Positions 11,871 to 22,297 of a DNA stretch of 64,000 bases are shown here, in pieces. Numbering within the stretch: position 1 is the first letter of the stretch; the number at the start of each line of letters is the position of its first letter. This DNA is from Oreohelix idahoensis (lineage: Eukaryota > Mollusca > Gastropoda > Stylommatophora > Oreohelicidae): the NCBI GenBank assembly GCA_024509875.1, contig JAMPIV010004462.1, positions 62,001-126,000 of the forward strand. The letters are read 5' to 3'. The translations under genes were made by a program, and so were the position numbers. Below the pieces are notes generated by a model, which was not told the origin of the DNA, did no database searches, and saw only the letters and a program-made list of their open reading frames with translations.

Positions 11871-13943
11871 TGTGGTAAAGTTGGATGATATTAATATTTA
11901 TAGGGGACTTAGTGTACTGACTGAGATCAGCTGTGAAGGTATCTGTATCTAATAAGTGTGGTGTATTACAGATGACCTTACTTGCTACCACATTTATACC
12001 TCAGTCAGAATTATTCTGGAATATTGTGATGACTACGTTGAATGTCTAGGGTTATGAAAATGATGAAGTGTAAGTCACAACAACAACAGACAGATAAACA
12101 ATTTAATTTATTCCACAACACTTTACAACACTGTGACACTCACACACATATAACACTCTATAAGACTATCTTAAATGAGTCAAGTGTAAAGTTTCAAATA
12201 TATATATGTAATAATCCCTTTCAATAATGGATATCCTGATTCAACTACACAGTGAACCAGGAATCACAATCAAATGTAATTACAAGTAGTATGTACACAG
12301 TTTATAAATATAATCTTTGTATTGACATATTTTATTATTCTTATCCTATGTGTGTAAGTTGTGAAGTAGTAATATGAGGTAATACTGGTTTTGTTTTTCA
12401 AGCTAGGTTGTTGTTTGTCATCATGACTTCAAGTGTTTGATTATCGTGGACATAGTATTTGGAAAAGTTCACAGTTCCTGTCGTTTGAAACAATTTATTG
12501 TCCCTCTGTGTTTAATATAATGTCAATTTTAGAGGGGGCACATAATGTTGAGCTACTCTGGCCACAGAAGCTTATCTTTCGTGATGGCGGCAGGAAAAGA
12601 CTCCTCTGCTCGATTGCTTCCTGTGTTCTGGAGACACCTCACTGGTCGCTATCTGGACCAAGGAGTATGCTGTCAGCCTCTGGATTCAGCAAAACTCAGA
12701 CCAGGTGCTGCTTCAATAACTTAGGACCATGGTCCCTGAAACAAGAAGGTTGTACCTCCTATTTCAGAACTAATTTATAATCTATTTCCACACTGAACAC
12801 AATACATAGCAAACACTGAGTTCAGAGCGGTAGGCCAACGGCTAGCTTCATCTGAAACAATTTACACCAGTATACTCCTCCCTAATGGTTACTACGCCTC
12901 TGCAATTCCAGCATTAGTTCTTTCTAGTCAATAATATAAGTGTCAGTGTACTGTTTGGCGATCCCATGCAGATATACTTCTCTCCGACAAGTTTTTTTCA
13001 ATTTGGAGCCCTATCTAGGCCTTGCCTCATGTTTGCTACTGAACCACACACATATACAGCCATAAATTATCAATTCACATTCAATATTCATTAAAAAGAT
13101 ATCAAATATGTCAAGCTTACCACAATTCATGGAAATAATACACAATTACGTTGACTGGCAATGAATATGGCACAAAATCCGATCTGCCGCCGTCCCAGGC
13201 TTTTATTTAGAAAAATATGCACTGGTTCTCAACGCACTGTTTCTTAGTAAGTTTATTTCAAAATGTGGCACTGAACTGACGCTCCTAATTGACTATATTG
13301 GCGGGTCTAACCAATCGGGCCATGTTTACACAGCTTTTCAAAAAATTTTACCCTTCTCACGTTTCCCCTAACAACCAAAAAATTAGTATTTGTAGTCCGA
13401 CTAATCGTGTTTCGCCTTACATTTACTTCTATCCAATCAAATAGGATTTAACATGGTGGCCTATTTCCCGTACAATGGTGGTTTCAAAACATGCCACTGT
13501 GCGATTATTATTTGGTGCTGTCCGACACCCTCACTATTTTCTTTTGGCTATAATTTGTTAATTCCTAGACTATTTGCGTAACACTTAACATATTCTTTGT
13601 CAGCAAGTCCTAAGGAACCCAAATATATAAATTTAATGGGGCTAAGGGGCTGCGTTCAAAATATGCATTTTCTTCTAGGATAGTCGTGTATTTTTATTTT
13701 AATTTTATTTTTATCGATTTAGAACCGCCACCTGTCCTGCCTTTTCGACTGTTCTGTCATACTAATGTCAGGATTTCAGATATACAACAGTAGAATGTCA
13801 TGTTTCCCAATAAGCATTTTACAGGTTTTTAAGCCTAACTCTCGTAGTTGTTGTGTTTTTTATCACTGTCTATTTGAAAAAAGTTAGTGCGTCTGGCCTT
13901 ACGCTTGGGGTGGCATTAATTATATATCGCGAGACGCGTATTA

Positions 13944-16121
13944 TAGCACGTTTCACTAGCTTTGCCCAACTTCAAAATGCTATATCTCAGCGAATAAATA
14001 ACGCATAGAAGTGAAATTTTGTGTGTGAATTTGAAATGGTATAGACCCTATGAATTAAATTTTTCATTAAAATGCAGCCATTGGTTTCAATTTTCGTTTC
14101 TTTGCGATATAATATCAAAATTCTACGTGCCAACACACATCACACACACATATTTTGAAATGTCTACAGTAAATTATACGACATCATTTGCACATAATTG
14201 GTTTATCAAACAATTGGCATGATTTTAGCGTGAAATTGCGTGAAATTGCACTTCTTGAACACAAAACAGTTTATATCCGGTGCTACTTACACATTGTCAA
14301 TCAGTGGCGTGTCTACAAAAAGTATTGTGTGGTTAAGTAGGAAAATGAGTCTGCGAGTACAGCTAATCACAAATAGGATTTTTAAGTATTTCTGCAATGA
14401 AGCTACTCAAGGAAAACTATATCATTCTATTTCAAACCCACAAAAGAGGACTTTTCATGCCTTGGGGATAATCAAACGATCATTGCACCGCTGGATAGCG
14501 ACATCTGAAATTTCTAATTCTTGTGCTTTACACACGAAAATTAGGCCAAGAGTGGTGGATATTTTGACAGAGAATTGATCCGGAGAGAAATTTGCAATGT
14601 GTTTCACAATAATGAGGCAGTGACTTTAAGGAAATTGAAAATTTGGTTAAGAAAGAATAATGACATTGATATTTCCAAATCTACGCTATGGAGGACTATT
14701 ATGAGTTTGGGATTCACTTTTAGAAAATATGTTGGTGGTAGAAACCTTGTTTGTGAGAAGCCTCATATAGTTGCAATGAGAAGCAAATATTTACGCGAGG
14801 TCAGAGAAATTAGAAGAGATTGTTATGATTTTGTGTATTTAGATGAAACTTGGATCAATGCGCACCACAGTAATGAACGAGAATGGCAATCATCTGATGG
14901 GACAACTAAGAGACTAGTACCAAGCAGCAAAGGACAGCGCCTAATAATTGTACATGCAGGAAGCAGCCATCATGGGCTTCTAAATAATACTGAACTCATA
15001 TTTGTTTCTAAATCCACAGATAATAGGGTTTATCATACAGAGATGAATGGCAAGATATTTCAAGATTGGATTGTGAATCATGTACTTCCTTCCTTGGATA
15101 GACCGTCGTGTTTGATAATGGACAATGCTTCATATCACAACGTTGTGGCACCAGAAGATAAAGTTCCTAATTCATCAAGTACTAAAGATGTAATAAAGAT
15201 TTGGCTGACCAAAAACAACATTCCATTCAACGAAATGTCCCTGAAGCCTGAATTACTTGGAATTGTAAAAAAGACACAGCATACAAAGATATTTCACATA
15301 GACAAGGCAATTCAAGAACATGGTCACAGATGTTTAAGATTGCCTCCTTACCATTCTCACTTAAACCCAATAGAATTAGTCTGGGCTAAAATTAAGGAAC
15401 AGGTAGTACAGAAAATAGAACATTCAAATTAAAAGATGTTGAAATACTTACAAAAGCCGCCATCCCCAATATAGCCATGGATTATTGGAAGAAATGTGAG
15501 AACCATGTGTTACAAGAGGAAGAGGAATATTGGAAGAATGATGGTTTGTCCTTCATTCAGCCGTGATTGATTATCAATTTCTCAAAGACATCTGATTATG
15601 ATTCGGATGAAGTTTAATTTCTTTAAAGATGACCTTACCGTTATTTACAAGCACATTAGAGGAGCAACGTTCCATTATGATATTTATGAACCGCAAAGAG
15701 GTGATACCTTTCGAAATAATTAGATCAATGAAGGTCCAATTTCGTAGCGCACTAAATGTCAATGACAAACAATGTCACTACATCGCAAGCAGATCATTTA
15801 AGAAATCATCTTCAACAGGTATTCATATGCAAACGTGATGGCCACATTATTGTAATAGTAGACACGCCTTTGCCTAATCAATTCACAGAATCTGTGACTG
15901 AAGTGGTAAAATGTCTTTTCTCGATACACAATAATTAGTATGCCGACAAAGATCAAAGGATTTCATTCGTTTATGGGAACTGGACAAGATGCACAGATAT
16001 AAAGTATATATTTGTTGGGTCTAACCCAATATAACATCGTATGCAAAAAATGGCATTAATACGTTCGACGGTTAATCAGATAATTACATTTGTTTGAGGG
16101 CAAAGCTAGTGAAACGAGCTA
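13944..16121 (+). mobile_element. Tc1/mariner-superfamily DNA transposon (2,178 bp) with 24-bp TIRs, inserted at TA
   Basis: The left terminal repeat (13,944-13,967) starts TAGCACGTTTCACTAG. The right one (16,098-16,121), in reverse complement, starts TAGCTCGTTTCACTAG. They match over 24 bp with one mismatch. A TA lies on each side (13,942-13,943 and 16,122-16,123). The uninterrupted sister LTR at 21,912 has a single TA there, which gives the exact empty site. The element carries one transposase gene, now with two frameshifts, and about 400 bp and 550 bp of non-coding flanks. It inserted after element A did. Confidence 0.95.
14345..15566 (+). pseudogene. IS630/Tc1/mariner-type transposase with long D-to-E spacing (~83 residues)
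   Basis: The N-terminal part (from ATG at 14,345, MSLRVQLITN) holds an HTH region and ends near 14,574, where a 1-base loss shifts the frame. The middle part (14,575-15,432) has a second HTH (DISKSTLWRTIMSLGF) and the catalytic blocks VYLDETW, CLIMDNASYHN and HLNPIELVWAKIK. Near 15,412 a second shift moves the C-terminus (FKLKDVEILTKAAIPNIAMDYW) into the next frame, ending at a TGA at 15,564-15,566. By my count 83 residues lie between the second D and the E, far more than the 34-41 of classic Tc1/mariner. This matches the long-spacing group of the superfamily (I recall it as DD82E, Sailor). Total length is about 405 residues. The gene is inactive but only lightly damaged. Confidence 0.88.
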
Positions 16122-16502
16122 TAGTGTTGCATGCGTTCCTGCTTTCAGCCCTCCCTCTCTTTCTATCCTAAGTCCATCTGTCTTTTCGTTTATGTTAACG
16201 TAGTGTATAAAATGAAATTAATGGAAGTATTAATTTAGGTCATTACGCAGTGTGCCTAGCTCAAGGTTTTCTTAGAAATACAGTACACGTTTTATTGTAG
16301 AAAGCGTGTATTGATGCAGTAGGCTTTACTATCAACGTGAAAGCGTGAGAATATGCAGACGAAGCAGAAAAAGGGGATCTCGAGTACAGTCATTGTGACA
16401 GCACTGTTCTTTACCATTTCTCTTTCCTTTTATCGAATTTATGTGTTAGGCTTTACATTTACCTTTTAATTTATATATGTGGATTTAGAATGTTTCACGA
16501 CA

Positions 16503-16516
16503 AATTCTCCCCTCTT
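16503..16516 (-). other. Polypurine tract of element A
   Basis: Read on the minus strand, AAGAGGGGAGAATT directly precedes the 3' LTR. This is the expected primer site for plus-strand DNA synthesis. The same tract sits at the matching place in element B. Confidence 0.8.
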
Positions 16517-16897
16517 AAAACAGACGTTATATGTCAGTCTATAATTCTTTATACACATAGAGAAATTTATTATTATTTCTGGGGCTTACGGTGATTCTCA
16601 TCACACGGATGGCGGCTTAAAAAATCCGCATCACCGGTTCGCTAATTTTATTTTTATCATGGATTAATGCAGGTGGGTCAATTCAAAGTAGGCACGACTC
16701 AAGAAATCTGCCCCAGACCTCTGCAATCCAAGAATTCATTTCAGATATGTTACTGTACAGCTGCAAGTGTTACGGCTTGTCTTACTACTGCTTAACAATC
16801 AATATTCACCATTTTTTTTTTGTTTCTCTGAGTCTGCTCAACGACATGTCCAGAGAAGATTAGATGTTCCTCAAATTGTACGTTATGAGGATTTGAT
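16503..16897 (-). other. Remnant between truncated RT and 3' LTR of element A
   Basis: It is non-coding for the most part. One short frame near 16,690-16,745 reads GADFLSR, the word found at the end of Gypsy RNase H domains. This suggests that a deletion joined the early RT to the RNase H terminus. Element B carries the same arrangement. Confidence 0.4.
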
Positions 16898-17128
16898 CTA
16901 TATGGTGAGATCTGAGTGGTATAGTGGATCCAACAATTTTCTCATCATTCTAGAGAAGACACTAGGCGCATTCTTCAATCCAAATGGCCATCTGTTAAAC
17001 TCATAGTGTCCCTCTGAGGTACTAAAAGCTAGGTATGGTCTAACCTCAGACTTTACTGGAATCTGATAGTATCCTTTACTCAGATCCACTTTTGAGAAAT
17101 ATTTAGCTTTATTTAGCCTGGCAAACAA
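16898..17128 (-). pseudogene. RT palm fragment of element A
   Basis: It continues the RT frame from 17,220: ARLNKAKYFSKVDLSKGYYQIPV, then YLAFSTSEGHYEF, PFGLKNAPSVFSRMM, ending at LDPLYHSDLTI. The first catalytic aspartate block (SKVDLSKGYYQ) is present. The frame stops before the YxDD motif, so the enzyme cannot polymerise. Element B stops at the same place, so the deletion predates both insertions. A short gap and frameshift near 17,130-17,215 separates this from the upstream part. Confidence 0.85.
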
Positions 17129-17219
17129 TTTGTATCCGGCAATGGATCCACCTGGCCTTCTGTGATAGCATTCAGTCTCCTGTAATCTATACAGAGTCTA
17201 TGTTCTCCAGAGGGTTTCC

Positions 17220-17980
17220 TTAAGAGCACCACACTGGAACTATACGAAGATTCACTGTGTGAAATAATTCTTCCTTCAACAAATAGTCTATCTCTTCCTT
17301 CAAAGCTTTCTCCTTAGCAAAAGGAATCGAATAGGGTTTCATACAGACAGGTGTGGGGTCTATCAGCTTCATATCATATTCCAATAAGTTTGTATGCCCC
17401 GGTCGGTCTGTTAACACCTCTGTATGATTATCTAGAACCTGTTGCACTCTCTCTTTCTGATTTTTCGTTAAATGTGTACTGATTTTCACCTGTGCCGCTG
17501 TCTCACAGGGGTGTAATGGATATTCAAATGATGAAAGTGGTTCCTTTTTCATCTCCATGGCAATGGACAAGGTCAACAAGTGTGTCTCTCCCTGATTTTC
17601 TCTTTCCAAATATTTCTTCAGGAGATTCACATGATATATTTTTTCTTTCCCCTTCTTATCTATCTTATAATTGGTTCTAGACACCTTCTCTAGAACTGTA
17701 TATGGACCTTGCCATCCAATTTGTAACTTATTCTGACTACCGGGTAGAAGAAGCAGTACCTTCTCTCCCACAGCCAAATCTCTGTCTTTAGCTTTCCTGT
17801 TGTAATAGGCAGCATGTTTCTTCCTGGCTTGTCTCAAATTTTCATTGGCAAGTTTCCAGCCAGTTTTTAAACGAGTGGTCAGCTCATTCACATATTGGTA
17901 TGAGGATGTAATATTTTCCTCTGCCTTTTCATCAGTCCACGTTCTTAACAGCGCTTCATATGGACCTTTAATTTTGTGGA
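17220..17980 (-). pseudogene. Integrase C-terminus (GPY/F) fused to RT N-terminus, element A
   Basis: The minus-strand order is an integrase tail starting near 17,980 (KGPYEALLRTWTDEK), coiled linker ENLRQARKKHAAYYNRKAKDRD, the GPY/F module VLLLLPGSQNK and IGWQGPYTVLEKV, then directly the RT thumb/finger region (VLDNHTEVLTDRPGHTN, MKPYSIPFAKEKALKEEIDYLLKEE). Integrase therefore lies upstream of RT, the reverse of standard Ty3/gypsy order. Frame loss near 17,270 replaces the usual GIISHSESSYSSSVVLLRKP reading that is intact in element B. Confidence 0.88.
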
Positions 17981-18410
17981 CCTATTTGTCCATGCACCGG
18001 TATGGTCTCTTCCACTCGAAGCTCTATAGTGATGATTTTTCTTCCCCGAATTATCATTCACAAAACGACCGCTACCAATTCTTTTCTTGGGGCTTTCTCC
18101 CCACTTAGAATTCTTGATGAGAGATTTCCTCTCTACATACTCTTCCTCCAGTTTGCATAAGTCCGATTGAGGGATTTTCGGCCTATCCTGGGGTAAGACA
18201 TCTTTTTGCACTCTCTGCAAAGTGGCCATTGTAAAACAGTTAATTGAAGCTTGTCCGTGAAAAGGGGCTTCCCATTCCATTTGGTCCACTTTATCAAATT
18301 TATTTTTTTGTCAGGCCTAAGTTTGCCCCGTGGCGTGTCCAGGTCCTGATCAATGTTCCCACTTGTGGGTGTTCCCTCATGTGCTATGCTACACCTTTCT
18401 ACAAAATTCT
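17981..18410 (-). other. Unrecognised segment in place of the integrase catalytic core, element A
   Basis: It lies between the zinc-finger half (ENFVERC) and the integrase tail (KGPYEALL). The best frame reads VDQMEWEAPFHGQASINC, VQKDVLPQDRP, LCKLEEEYVERKSLIKN and GESPKKRIGSGRFV. It is basic and Ser/Arg/Lys-rich, without the D, D-35-E blocks. The same segment is in element B at 30,290-30,720 with few differences. Origin unknown: captured sequence, or a scrambled remnant of gag. Confidence 0.6.
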
Positions 18411-19735
18411 CAATGTCCCACCTTGCCTTGGGCCAATAATAATTGTGAGCCACCTTTTGGATGATGGTACCTATTTTCTCATGGTCCCCATCTTTTTTTC
18501 ACATGTAGGCTCCTTATTAAGTCTGCCCTATATGTCTTTGGAAGAACCAACTGTCCGTGACCATTGGATCTAGTTCCGGCCTTCCTATACATCAACTTGT
18601 TTTTCATGTAAAAATCTCCCTTGCCTGGAGTTGTATGACAAGTTGACAATTTCCTGAAACAAGGCTTGAGGGTCTTATCCCCAGCCTGTGCCTTCCTCAT
18701 CTCTTCTGGAGTGGTATCTATCAGAATATCCTCCTCCTTTCTTGAGGTCAACCTGTCCTGAAGGGTGGCCATTACTATAGGGTTCCTTCTGCAACGGTCA
18801 GTATCATGATTGTTCATCTTACAATTTTTACACCACCTCCTTCCTTGGTTGAAAGATTTTCTTTCATCATATTTCCTTTCATCGAATTGTGGGGTTTTAT
18901 TTTTATTGTCATACCGTGGCCTATCAAACTGGTGCTTACTTTGGTTATGATCTCTAGGATCAAATTTATTAAAGTTCTGTGGTGCCTTAAAATTATCTAC
19001 TTGTTTCTTTTTATTACCTGATACCTCTGCATGAGCTGCTTGATACCTTTCAGCAACATTTAGCAACTCACCCAGCCTCTCTGCACCTTGTTCCATGAGA
19101 AACTTTCTCAGGTCTGGAGCCATGGACTCTCTTAATTGTTCTATAAGGATCATTTTCTTAAGATCTTGGGTTTTCCCCAGAGAGGTCCATTTCTCCAAGT
19201 ATGTCTCTAACCGTGCAGAGAACTGGTGATAGGTTTCACCTGACAGTAGTTTAGCATTCCTAAATTTTTTCCTATAAAATTCTGCGTTCTTTTCATATCG
19301 TAACAAAAGAGCCTGCTTTAGCATGTCATAATTTTCTTGATCACCTCTGCTCATTTTGGCAAAAACTTCATAAGCTACCCCACGAAGCCCTTGACATAAC
19401 TTTAAGCTCCACCTTTCTCTCTCTAACCCATACGTGGTAGCTAATAGTTCATATCTATTTAGATAGCTCTCAATATCATCGTCTTTCTCAACAAAATGAT
19501 CTAAATGAATGTTTATAGCTGAAGTTGAGGCTCCCTGACTAGCAGTAGCATTGGAGGTAAAGGGAGTGGCACCACTTTCAGGAGCATGTCCTTGAAACTC
19601 AAACTCCCTTAGTCGTAACTCATGTTCCCTTTGTAATCTCTTATCCTCTGCTTCCCTCTCTGCAGCTAATCTCTTGTCTTCCCTTTCTGCAGCTAATCTC
19701 TTGTCTTCCCAAGGACAACCACAGGCACTGAGAGC
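18411..19735 (-). pseudogene. Gag (SCAN-like capsid, CCHC knuckle) with integrase H2C2 fragment, element A
   Basis: The frame is open from about 19,735 but has no start codon, because about 370 bp of the gag 5' end are missing (the joint is at about 19,710). A capsid region follows (YRKKFRNAKLLSGETYHQF, LIEQLRESMAPDLRKFLMEQ) that resembles the SCAN fold, then the zinc knuckle CKNCKMNNHDTDRC (CX2CX4HX4C), then a linker KAQAGDKTLKPCFRKL. The sequence passes straight to the integrase-type finger (LHVK..., HNYYWPKARWDIENFVERC) with no protease between. A frameshift near 18,480 splits the finger. A 25-bp word is tandemly repeated at 19,659-19,710. Confidence 0.85.
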
Positions 19736-19815
19736 TCAACCTTATTTAATTCCACCCAAGGATACCTTTTAATTCTTCTTATTCCCAATATATATATAAC
19801 AGGAGAAAGTTCAAT

Positions 19816-19835
19816 ATCCCGCGAGCGAGACCCCA
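19816..19835 (-). other. Primer-binding site of element A, tRNA-Pro-like
   Basis: Five bases inside the 5' LTR end, the minus strand reads TGGGGTCTCGCTCGCGGGAT. It begins TGG and ends CGGGAT like a complement to a tRNA 3' end, and it resembles the retroviral tRNA-Pro site with small insertions. Element B has the same site. The tRNA identity is inference. Confidence 0.6.
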
Positions 19836-19840
19836 ATATA

Positions 19841-22292
19841 TGTGGTAATGTGGGATGATATTAATATTTATAGGGGACTTAGTGTACTGACTGAGATCAG
19901 CTGTGAAGGTATCTGTATCTAATAAGTGTGGTGTATTACAGATGACCTTACTTGCTACCACATTTATACCTCAGTCAGAATTATTCTGGAATATTGTGAT
20001 GACTACGTTGAATGTCTAGGGTTATGAAAATGATGAAGTGTAAGTCACAACAACAACAGACAGATAAACAATTTAATTTATTCCACAACACTTTACAACA
20101 CTGTGACACTCACACACATATAACACTCTATAAGACTATCTTAAATGAGTCAAGTGTAAAGTTTCAAATATATATATGTAATAATCCCTTTCAATAATGG
20201 ATATCCTGATTCAACTACACAGTGAACCAGGAATCACAATCAAATGTAATTACAAGTAGTATGTACACAGTTTATAAATATAATCTTTGTATTGACATAT
20301 TTTATTATTCTTATCCTATGTGTGTAAGTTGTGAAGTAGTAATATGAGGTAATACTGGTTTTGTTTTTCAAGCTAGGTTGTTGTTTGTCATCATGACTTC
20401 AAGTGTTTGATTATCGTGGAAATAGTATTTGGAAAAGTTCACAGTTCCTGTCGTTCAAAACAATTTATTGTCCCTCTGTGTTTAATATAATGTCAATTTT
20501 AGAGGGGGGCACGTAATGTTGAGCTACTCTGGCCACAGAAGCTTATCTTTCGTGATGGCGGCAGGAAAAGACTCCTCTGCTCGATTGCTTCCTGTGTTCT
20601 GGAGACACCTCACTGGTCGCTATCTGGACCAAGGAGTATGCTGTCAGCCTCTGGATTCAGCAAAACTCAGACCAGGTGCTGCTTCAATAACTTAGGACCA
20701 CGGTCCCTGAAACAAGAAGGTTGTACCTCCTATTTCAGAACTAATTTATAATCTATTTCCACACTGAACACAATACATAGCAAACACTGAGTTCAGAGCG
20801 GTAGGCCAACGGCTAGCTTCATCTGAAACAATTTACACCAGTATACTCCTCCCTAATGGTTACTACGCCTCTGCAATTCCAGCATTAGTTCTTTCTAGTC
20901 AATAAGATAGGTGTCAGTGTACTGTTTGGCGATCCCATGCAGATATACTTCTCTCCGACAAGTTTTGTTCAGGTTGGAGCCCTATCTAGGCCTTGCCTCA
21001 TGTTTGCTACTGAACCACACACATATACAGCCATAAATTATCAATTCACATTCAATATTCATTAAAAAGATATCAAATATGTCAAGCTTACCACAATTCA
21101 TGGAAATAATACACAATTACGTTGACTGGCAATGAATATGGCACAAAATCCGATCTGCCGCCGTCCCAGGCTTTTATTTAGAAAAATATGCACTGGTTCT
21201 CAACGCACTGTTTCTTAGTAAGTTTATTTCAAAATGTGGCACTGAACTGACGCTCCTAATTGACTATATTGGCGGGTCTAACCAATCGGGCCATGTTTAC
21301 ACAGCTTTTCAAAAAATTTTACCCTTCTCACGTTTCCCCTAACAACCAAAAAATTAGTATTTGTAGTCCGACTAATCGTGTTTCGCCTTACATTTACTTC
21401 TATCCAATCAAATAGGATTTAACATGGTGGCCTATTTCCCGTACAATGGTGGTTTCAAAACATGCCACTGTGCGATTATTATTTGGTGCTGTCCGACACC
21501 CTCACTATTTTCTTTTAGCTATAATTTGTTAATTCCTAGACTATTTGCGTAACACTTAACATATTCTTTGTCAGCAAGTCCCAAGGAACCCAAATATATA
21601 AATTTAATGGGGCTAAGGGGCTGCGTTCAAAATATGCATTTTCTTCTAGGATGGTCGTGTATTTTTATTTTTATTTTATTTTTATCGATTTAGAACCGCC
21701 ACCTGTCCTGCCTTTTCGACTGTTCTGTCATACTAATGTCAGGATTTCAGACATACAACAGTAGAATGTCATGTTTCCCAATAAGCATTTTACAGGTTTT
21801 TAAACCTAACTCTCGTAGTTGTAGTGTTTTTTATCACTGTCTATTTGAAAAAAGTTAGTGCTTCTGGCCTTACGCTTGGGGTGGTATTAATTATATATCG
21901 CGAGACGCGTGTTAGTGTTGCATGCGTTCCTGCTTTCAGCCCTCCCTCTCTTTCTATCCTAAGTCCATCTGTCTTTTCGTTTATGTTAACGTAGTGTATA
22001 AAATGAAATAATGGAAGTATTAATTTAGGTCATTACGCAGTGTGCCTAGCTCAAGGTTTTCTTAGAAATACAGTACACGTTTTATTGTAGAAAGCGTGTA
22101 TTGATGCAGTAGGCTTTACTATCAACGTGAAAGCGTGAGAATATGCAGACGAAGCAGAAAAAGGGGATCTCGAGTACAGTCATTGTGACAGCACTGTTCT
22201 TTACCATTTCTCTTTCCTTTTATCGAATTTATGTGTTAGGCTTTACATTTACCTTTTAATTTATATATGTGGATTTAGAATGTTTCACGACA
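19841..22292 (-). repeat. 5' LTR of element A (2,452 bp)
   Basis: Bounded by TGTGGTAA and TCACGACA on the plus strand, with ACGAG following at 22,293-22,297. It retains the uninterrupted TA target that the DNA transposon used in the other LTR. Its length is unusual: Gypsy LTRs are more often a few hundred bp. Confidence 0.93.
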
Positions 22293-22297
22293 ACGAG
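22293..22297. other. Target-site duplication of element A, right copy (ACGAG)
   Basis: Identical to 11,866-11,870 and directly adjacent to the LTR end. Confidence 0.9.

Larger units (their letters stand above)
11871..16502 (-). repeat. 3' LTR of element A (2,452 bp net), interrupted by a Tc1/mariner-type insertion
   Basis: It starts TGTGGTAA on the plus strand and ends TCACGACA at 16,502. Removing 2,180 bp (the insertion plus one TA) leaves 2,452 bp, the same length as the other LTR at 19,841-22,292. Antisense frames such as 12,433-12,780 are open here but frameshifted in sister LTRs, so they are not genes. Confidence 0.92.
11871..22292 (-). mobile_element. Gypsy (Gmr1-like) LTR retrotransposon A, defective, minus strand
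   Basis: A complete LTR-to-LTR element: the 3' LTR at 11,871-16,502 (split by a DNA transposon), the internal region at 16,503-19,840, and the 5' LTR at 19,841-22,292. ACGAG flanks both ends. Internal order in the element sense is gag with CCHC knuckle, part of the integrase H2C2 finger, an unrecognised segment, integrase GPY/F tail, and the start of RT. Protease, integrase core, the catalytic YxDD part of RT and most of RNase H are absent, and the gag start codon is deleted. About two dozen differences by eye separate the two LTRs (about 1%), which implies a recent insertion. It must have moved using another element's enzymes. Confidence 0.93.

Noticed and set aside
12433..12780. 115-codon antisense frame in the LTR of element A, also seen in other LTR copies
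   Set aside because: The frame is broken in the sister LTRs (an extra G at about 20,510, another reading in B) and lacks any motif. The DNA is conserved because it is an LTR.
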